Part shown: piece by piece, positions 58,717-64,000 of the stretch
How the letters are laid out: every line of letters starts with the position of its first letter
How positions within the stretch are numbered: the first letter of the stretch is position 1
Assembly: GCA_963774765.1 (NCBI GenBank)
Contig: CAVZGP010000009.1
Coordinates: 558,001-622,000, forward strand
DNA: 64,000 bases
DNA from: Sva-07 sp963774765
Lineage (GTDB): Bacteria > Actinomycetota > Acidimicrobiia > Acidimicrobiales > Ilumatobacteraceae
Direction of reading: 5' to 3'
The notes under the pieces: generated by a model
Told to the model about the DNA's origin: nothing
The model's input: only the letters and a program-made list of their open reading frames with translations
Databases searched by the model: none
Translations under genes and position numbers: made by a program

Positions 58717-61320
58717 TCAACGACGTCGTGAGAGGCTTCGGGCACGACGTCCGGCCAGTACGTCGGCGGCCCACGACGCCACGAGCGTTCGGTCGATCTT
58801 GGCGTTGTGCCGGATGTCGACGGGAAGCTTCGAGACGGTCAGCACCGACGCCACCGGCTCGTCAACCGCCTGCCGAACGGCGTTCACCACCTCGTTGCCC
58901 GCTGGGCCGTCTGCCGCCGACGGGTCCTCGATGACCACGACCAGCTGTTGGCTCCCTACCGGACCAACGCCGACCGCAGCAACACGCGCCGACCCGAGCG
59001 CCCGCTCGACCAGCCGCTCGACCGGGACCGAGGTGATCGGTCCGTCGAGGCCGTGGATCACGTGCACCGCGCGGCCTTCGACCCACAGACGTCCGTGAGC
59101 GTCGAGATGGCCGACGTCACCCGATCGATGCCAGTCGCCGACGTCGCCTGGCCGGGTCTCGCGCTGGGTCGCCCACAATCCGAGGTAGCCGTCGGACACC
59201 CAACGCGCCCGTACCAGGATCTCGCCGGTGGAGCCGACGTCGAGTTCCGCCGGCAGGTCCTCGGCGTCGAAACCGAGCGCTGCGATGCGTACCTCGGCGC
59301 CATCGACCGGATGGCCGACGCAGACCCCGCCGAGGGGATCGTCGCGTTCGGCCTCGTCGATGGCAGCGAGGTCGATATCGGCGATCGGCAGCACCTCGGT
59401 CATCCCATAGGGCGTGTGCAGCGACGCCGCAGGTGCGAGTGCGGCGATGGCGCGCAACGTCTCGCTGGGCACGGGTGCGCCTGCGGAGAACACCACTCGG
59501 AGACCCGAAAGGCCGGCATGGCGGGCCTTGGGTTGCACCGTTGCGACAACGTTCGCGAGCGCGGCCGGAGATGCGAATGCCAACGTCGCCCGGACGCGAA
59601 CGCACGCGTCCGCGAGCGCATCGGCGGTCAGTTCGCCCGGCTTGGTGACATCGACGTCGGGCAACGCGGTCGGGATGCCGAGCGCCGGGCCGTACAGCGC
59701 GAACGGCGCGAACGCCGCCACGAGGCGATCGTCGGGCGTGATCGCATAGGTCGTGGCGAGCGCGTCGCGTTGGGCCGCGAGCTGGCCGTGGGTGTAGCGG
59801 ACTCCCTTGGCAGGACCGGTGGCGCCGGACGTGAACAACACCGCCGCCTGATCCGCAGAGCATGGGGCGGCGGGCATCCCGCCGACAGCAGCGGCCACCA
59901 GTTCGCCGACATCGAGTCGGGTCGCGCGCGGCGCCCATCGCAGCGCGGCCGAGGCGATCCGTGCCTGCCGCGGCCCGATCACGAACTGCGGTCGGGCCGA
60001 CCGCACGGCTCGACCCAGCCCACGTAGCCCCAGCCCACGGTCGGCGATCACCGTCACACCCCCGGCGCGCCAGACACCGTAGACGGCCGCGACGAGGTCG
60101 ACACCGGGCGGCGTGAGCATCGCAACGTGATCACCCGGCTGCAGCCCCTGTCGCGACAACTCGCAGGCAACCGCGTCGACCCGTCGGGCCAGCTCGGCGA
60201 AGGTCACCGCGTCTCCAGACGAGAGATCGACGAACGCTTCCGAACTGTCGCTGCGACGTTCATCCAGGCCCGCCCACAGTGGACGGGTCTGATCGTCCGG
60301 CCGCGCCGCTCCGGCTTCGACCATCGTGGACGTCGCGCCACCGGCGAGTCGGCCATCGAGGAGTTCACCCAGCCAGGTCCCGGCGACGCCGGCCACGTCT
60401 GCTTCGGCCATCACCAGATGATTGGCACCGGCGAAGCGATGCGTCGTCGAGTTCGGGAACCGTGCTGCGAGGTCGTCGGCGAAGTCGTCGTTGAACACCG
60501 GGTCGCGGGCCCCCCAGGCCAGCAACACCGGCGCCGTGATCGACCCGAGACGATCCGCAACGTCGGCAATCGCGGCCTCGGAGGGATGACCGGCGCGCAG
60601 CGGGATGTCCCCGACGAAGTCGGCGATCGCCGCACGGGCCGGCGCGGTCCGGTACGGGGCACGGAATGCCTCACGATCGATCTTCGTGATTCGTCGCCCT
60701 GACAGACGCACCGTTCCCTCGACGAACACCGGCGTCCCACGACACACGGCGTCGAGCAGCCACGGCGATGCCGCAAGCCGTATGATTCCGGGCGCCGAGC
60801 GTCCGTCGGGCACTGCGATTCCGGTGTTGCAGAGGATGAGGCCCGCCACCTGCTTGGGATCCTGGACCGCCCACCCCATGGCGATCGCACCTCCCCAGTC
60901 GTGTGCCGCCACCACCAGCGGCGAGTTGCGATCGAGGTCGAGCGCCACGATCACATCGTCGAGATCGCGAACCCGATCGGCGTAACGCCGCGGCGCCGTT
61001 CGGTCGCTGTAGCCCATACCGAGCTGGTCGACCGCAATGACGCGATGGGTGGGATGCAACCGGCGCAGAAAACTCGCCCACGCATAGCCCCAGGTCGGAT
61101 TGCCGTGCACGCACAACACCGTGGGCGCATCCGGGCGGACATCAGGCGTGCCGGTGTCGAGCACGTGCCATCGATGAGAACCGCCCTCATGGCTCGCGAC
61201 GTCGAGCAGGCGCGACCATGCCGGGTCGATCCCCCATCGACGCCAGGTGTCGGCGGCCGGCACAGGCGGCGTGTCGTCGGCGACCGTTCGGTCGCCGTTC
61301 GGAGGGGTCGACGCGGTCAC
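58717..61320 (-). CDS. oleBC: OleBC fusion: beta-lactone decarboxylase-like and beta-lactone synthetase-like domains
   Basis: An 867-residue fusion from GTG 61320, overlapping the oleA stop (GTGA). Residues about 30-325 are a haloalkane dehalogenase-like hydrolase (OleB type): VLCVHGNPTWGYAW oxyanion loop, AAHDWGGAIAMGW with the nucleophile Asp141, and GANHLVMAEAD with His301. Residues about 340-867 are an ANL domain (OleC type): LFTSGATGPAKGVRYTH P-loop (496-512), TPYGMTEVLPI, RDDPLGGV-like loop, HRSGDVGHLD and PVDIRHNAKIDR with the C-terminal Lys. OleB-OleC fusions are known in actinobacteria such as Micrococcus. Confidence 0.88.
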   Translation of the reverse strand: MTASTPPNGDRTVADDTPPVPAADTWRRWGIDPAWSRLLDVASHEGGSHRWHVLDTGTPDVRPDAPTVLCVHGNPTWGYAWASFLRRLHPTHRVIAVDQLGMGYSDRTAPRRYADRVRDLDDVIVALDLDRNSPLVVAAHDWGGAIAMGWAVQDPKQVAGLILCNTGIAVPDGRSAPGIIRLAASPWLLDAVCRGTPVFVEGTVRLSGRRITKIDREAFRAPYRTAPARAAIADFVGDIPLRAGHPSEAAIADVADRLGSITAPVLLAWGARDPVFNDDFADDLAARFPNSTTHRFAGANHLVMAEADVAGVAGTWLGELLDGRLAGGATSTMVEAGAARPDDQTRPLWAGLDERRSDSSEAFVDLSSGDAVTFAELARRVDAVACELSRQGLQPGDHVAMLTPPGVDLVAAVYGVWRAGGVTVIADRGLGLRGLGRAVRSARPQFVIGPRQARIASAALRWAPRATRLDVGELVAAAVGGMPAAPCSADQAAVLFTSGATGPAKGVRYTHGQLAAQRDALATTYAITPDDRLVAAFAPFALYGPALGIPTALPDVDVTKPGELTADALADACVRVRATLAFASPAALANVVATVQPKARHAGLSGLRVVFSAGAPVPSETLRAIAALAPAASLHTPYGMTEVLPIADIDLAAIDEAERDDPLGGVCVGHPVDGAEVRIAALGFDAEDLPAELDVGSTGEILVRARWVSDGYLGLWATQRETRPGDVGDWHRSGDVGHLDAHGRLWVEGRAVHVIHGLDGPITSVPVERLVERALGSARVAAVGVGPVGSQQLVVVIEDPSAADGPAGNEVVNAVRQAVDEPVASVLTVSKLPVDIRHNAKIDRTLVASWAADVLAGRRARSLSRRR

Positions 61321-62342
61321 CAGACGATTTCGGTGAAGCTCGTGTTGAGCCCCGACCCGATGCCCATGCACAGCACGCGGTCGCCCGTCTGGATCCGATC
61401 GGCCGACTTCGCCAACGTCAACGGAATCGCTGCCGGTCCGACGTTTCCGTACTTCGGGAATGTCAGCGGCGCCTTGTCGGGATCGATCCCGAGACGCTCG
61501 GTGATCAACCTGGTGTGCACCTGGCTGACCTGATGCACGATGTACCAGTCCATGCCGACTTCCCAGTCGAACGCGGCGCCGGAGTGCTTCCAGGCCGCTT
61601 CGGCGAGGTCGAGCCCCGCCACGAGCAGACCGTGGGTGTCGGTGGTCATTCGATCGAGATCGCCGACGCAGAGTTCGTGGTGCTGTGTTCCGGATCGGGC
61701 GACGCCACCGACGAGCTTGTGGGCCTCGGGGTGCTCGTCGAGCCGGCACAGCACCGCCGCCGCAGCACCAGAGCCGAGCGTGAGCGACGCGAACTCCGCG
61801 AACACGTCGGCGGCTTCGGTGGTCGACTGCTGCAGTCGGGCGATGGTGGTCTGCTGGGTGTAGCGACTTCCTTCGCCGTCGACGATGAGCGCGTAGTCGA
61901 TCGACCCGGCGTCGATGGCGGCGGCGGCGATCTGCATGCCGTTGATGAAGCCGAGGCAGGCGTTGCCGACGTCGAAGTTGAGACAGCTCGGACCGAGCTG
62001 CAGTTGGTGGTGGACTGCGCAGGCCACCGACGGCTCGAGATGATGCTTGCACACCGATGTGGAGATCAACATGCCGACCCGCTGCGGATCGATCCCCGAC
62101 GCGTCGAGCGCTGCCTGACCCGCCATCGCAGCGGCCTGGTCGAACGTGACGCCTTCGGGCCACCAGCGCCGTTCCTCGATTCCGGCGAGGTCGGACAGCG
62201 TCCCCGCATTCAGGCCGGTGCGTTCGTAGGTGGCGGCGAGTTGCTCGTCGATCCAGGCCGAGGTGACGATCTCGGGAGCATCGACTGCTTCGACCGCGAG
62301 GACGCCGACGTTGCGGTGTGTCAGTACGGAATTCTCGGTCAT
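61317..62342 (-). CDS. oleA: OleA-like thiolase-fold acyl-CoA condensing enzyme
   Basis: A 341-residue KAS III-like enzyme. The catalytic Cys is in CLNFDVGNACLGFINGM (Cys129), with His in YIVHQVSQVHTRL and Asn in FPKYGNVGPAAIPL. The N-terminus contains LAGIEERRWW and, further on, TSVCKHHLEPSVACAVHHQL. OleA joins two fatty acyl-CoAs head to head, with decarboxylation of neither chain, to a 2-alkyl-3-oxo acid. A GGAAAGGA ribosome site lies just before ATG 62342. It is the first gene of a coupled oleA-oleBC-oleD operon. Confidence 0.88.
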   Translation of the reverse strand: MTENSVLTHRNVGVLAVEAVDAPEIVTSAWIDEQLAATYERTGLNAGTLSDLAGIEERRWWPEGVTFDQAAAMAGQAALDASGIDPQRVGMLISTSVCKHHLEPSVACAVHHQLQLGPSCLNFDVGNACLGFINGMQIAAAAIDAGSIDYALIVDGEGSRYTQQTTIARLQQSTTEAADVFAEFASLTLGSGAAAAVLCRLDEHPEAHKLVGGVARSGTQHHELCVGDLDRMTTDTHGLLVAGLDLAEAAWKHSGAAFDWEVGMDWYIVHQVSQVHTRLITERLGIDPDKAPLTFPKYGNVGPAAIPLTLAKSADRIQTGDRVLCMGIGSGLNTSFTEIVW

Positions 62343-62469
62343 CGGCGGTCCTTTCCCATCGTGCGCCGCAGCCTACGCCATCGGGTCGGCACCCGTTCGG
62401 TCGACCGTCGACGGGCGCCAGCAACTACGGTCGCTGGCGGTTGCCAATCGACAGACACAAGGGGAACGG

Positions 62470-63381
62470 ATGGAACTCGGACCAGGCAAAGTTGCGGTCG
62501 TCACTGGGGCTGCGAGCGGGATCGGCCTCGGACTGGCGAACGCCTTCGCCGCAGCAGGGTGCTCGGTCGTGCTGGCCGACATCGACCAACAGGCACTCGA
62601 CGCTGCAGCCGCCGAGGTCGCCGCGCACGGCGTCGAGACGTTGACAGTCGTCACCGACGTCAGCAAGGCCGAGCAGGTCGAGGCGCTCGCGACGGCAACG
62701 ACGGAGCGCTTCGGCGCCGTCCATGTCGTGTGCAACAACGCCGGCGTCGGTGGTACAGGTGATCCGTGGCTCGGGCCGATCGAGACGTGGGAGTGGGTCC
62801 TCGGGGTGAACCTGTGGGGGGTCATCCACGGCGTGCGGGCCTTTCTACCGCACCTCGTGATGTCGGGCGGCGGCCACATCGTCAACACCGCGTCGATGGC
62901 GGGGCTCTACCCCGGATTCGCCGCGCCGTACGACGCCACCAAGCACGCAGTCGTCGCGCTCACGGAGGGTCTGTACTCGACGGTTCAATCCGCGCAGTTG
63001 CCGATCGGTGTGAGTTGCCTGTGCCCAGGCTGGGTGCGCACCGGAATCGCCGAGTCCGATCGCAACTGGCCCTCCGAACTCGGCGATGCCCCCGAGCGCA
63101 CCGCAGCGCAGGAGGTGTCGCTGAACTATCTGCGCCGCGCCATCGACGAGGGGATGCCGCCCGCGGCCGTCGCCGACCTCGTGGTCGACGCGGTGCGTGA
63201 GGACCGGTACTGGGTGTTTCCGCATCCCGAGTGGGTCGAGATCGCGATGGAGCGATTCCATTCGGTCGGCGAGGGCCAGAACCCGTCACCGCCCGAACAG
63301 TTCCCGGGCATGCCTCCGAGGTCACAGATGCTCGCCGAGGTGATGGCAGCCATGCTCGCCGACCAGCCGAGCACCGACTGA
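62470..63381 (+). CDS. Short-chain dehydrogenase/reductase
   Basis: A 303-residue SDR: VAVVTGAASGIGLGLA, ADIDQQA (an Asp after strand 2, favouring NAD), NNAGVGG, catalytic NTASMAGLY and the Y-x-x-x-K PYDATKHAV, then CPGWVRTGI. AGGGGAACGG precedes ATG 62470. A long C-terminal helix region follows the fold. It is divergent from oleA with 127 bases between starts; a link to the ole operon is possible but not shown. Confidence 0.9.
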   Translation: MELGPGKVAVVTGAASGIGLGLANAFAAAGCSVVLADIDQQALDAAAAEVAAHGVETLTVVTDVSKAEQVEALATATTERFGAVHVVCNNAGVGGTGDPWLGPIETWEWVLGVNLWGVIHGVRAFLPHLVMSGGGHIVNTASMAGLYPGFAAPYDATKHAVVALTEGLYSTVQSAQLPIGVSCLCPGWVRTGIAESDRNWPSELGDAPERTAAQEVSLNYLRRAIDEGMPPAAVADLVVDAVREDRYWVFPHPEWVEIAMERFHSVGEGQNPSPPEQFPGMPPRSQMLAEVMAAMLADQPSTD

Positions 63382-63413
63382 CCCTCGCCGCACCAACCCG
63401 GTCGCCCCACACC

Positions 63414-63510
63414 ACGATGAGTTTCCGCGGACAGGTCGCGAAGACTCATCGCTCGTGCGTTGACCCCCAAAGCGATGAGTCTCCGCGGACAGGTCGCGAA
63501 GACTCATCGC
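63414..63510. repeat. Doublet of 39-bp GATGAG palindromes with a different core
   Basis: Copies at 63414-63452 and 63472-63510, 39 bp each with a 19-bp spacer. The outer arms GCGATGAGT/GACTCATCGC resemble the 42-bp family, but the core is TCCGCGGACAGGTCGCG. The first copy has A in place of the first G. They lie between the SDR gene and the convergent amidohydrolase fragment. Confidence 0.85.
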
Positions 63511-63517
63511 TCGTGGT

Positions 63518-64000
63518 TCAGCCGAGGCGATACACGCGGGCGGCAGTGCCGCGAAGCATGGCATCGCGGTCGTCGGGCGGGAAGTCCGCGACGAGCTTCT
63601 TGAATGCGTTCCACACGGTTCGGTACGAGAGCGAAAAACGGTCGACCGGGAAGTTCGACTCGAACATGCATCGCTCGGGGCCGAACTGCTCGATCGTGTG
63701 CAGGTAGTAGCGGCCCTGCGCGTCGATGAATTCATCCGACGTCGGTGGACGCTCGGCGGTGTGCCAGCCGAAGCCGTTGTCGGGCATCGCGAGGCCGCCG
63801 ATCTTGGCCACGACATTCTCACACGCGGCAATGTCGGCGATGTCGGACTTCCACTGTTTGAAGATCTGCTCGCGCTGCGATTCGTACGGCCCGACGCCGA
63901 GCGGTGTCCCGAAGTGATCGAGCACCATCGTCGTCGACGGGACGCTGCGGGCGAGATCGAGGAAGTCCCGGTTCTGGTAGTGGTAGTGCCAGGTGTCGTA
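63518..64000 (-). CDS. Amidohydrolase 2-family protein, C-terminal part (start outside window)
   Basis: The minus-strand frame is open to the right edge, so the 5' end is missing. The visible C-terminus has MVLDHFGTPLG, VVAKIGGLAMPDNG, RYYLHTIEQFGPERCMFESNFPVDRFS and SYRTVWNAFKKLVADFPPDDRDAMLRGTAARVYRL, a layout of the 2-pyrone-4,6-dicarboxylate lactonase/amidohydrolase 2 group. The metal-binding Asp fits FESNFPVD. Substrate is unknown. It is convergent with the SDR gene across a palindrome doublet. Confidence 0.8.
   Translation of the reverse strand, partial: YDTWHYHYQNRDFLDLARSVPSTTMVLDHFGTPLGVGPYESQREQIFKQWKSDIADIAACENVVAKIGGLAMPDNGFGWHTAERPPTSDEFIDAQGRYYLHTIEQFGPERCMFESNFPVDRFSLSYRTVWNAFKKLVADFPPDDRDAMLRGTAARVYRLG

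Overview
The window is high-GC bacterial chromosome with frequent GTG starts, many ATGA/GTGA stop-start overlaps, mycobacterial-style lipid and acyl-CoA genes and a menaquinone pathway. This fits a free-living actinobacterium; the gene content looks most like the Acidimicrobiia (Ilumatobacter-like). That placement is inference from gene content, not from a marker tree. There is no plasmid, phage or CRISPR signature. Coding density is high and no gene-free stretch exceeds 300 bases.

Layout. 1-4 kb: end of a DUF1501 gene, a nitroreductase, and trpF-trpB-trpA on the minus strand. 4-14.5 kb: a plus-strand block with a frameshifted phosphoesterase gene, then a run of overlapping genes (acetoacetate decarboxylase-like with an internal amber codon, dehydrogenase small subunit, GMC oxidoreductase, ferritin-like protein, cyclase/ATPase), PPK2 and a GNAT. 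14.5-19.5 kb, minus: two exported proteins, trpC, a monooxygenase-like protein, glyS, recO. 19.5-22.8 kb: a degenerate cis-prenyltransferase homologue divergent from uppS, then a DinG-type helicase. 22.8-27.3 kb: class I aldolase and acyl-CoA genes. 27.4-31.4 kb: a two-component system with a GerMN lipoprotein, and era. 31.4-39.6 kb: MaoC, an LPSTG surface protein, a WS/DGAT-like protein with two hydrolases, a split B12-dependent acyl-CoA mutase, and an acyl-CoA synthetase. 39.6-52 kb: menaquinone genes (menG/ubiE, menF, menD, a menH-like gene, menA, menE) mixed with unrelated genes. 52-56 kb: SDR, VOC protein, membrane protein, ybeY, phoH. 56-64 kb: a GH10-like protein, tRNA-Cys, an oleA-oleBC-oleD olefin/beta-lactone operon, an SDR and an amidohydrolase fragment.

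Themes. The phoH-ybeY-era-recO-glyS block, compact in other actinobacteria, keeps its order and strand here but is spread over about 39 kb. The trp genes are split by 12.3 kb. Convergent gene junctions carry long palindromes of at least two families; four of these sites are tandem doublets with a constant 19-nt spacer. The most unusual protein-level observation is a possible two-subunit cis-prenyltransferase: UppS lacks the C-terminal RxG-type tail, while its catalytically degenerate divergent neighbour keeps it.
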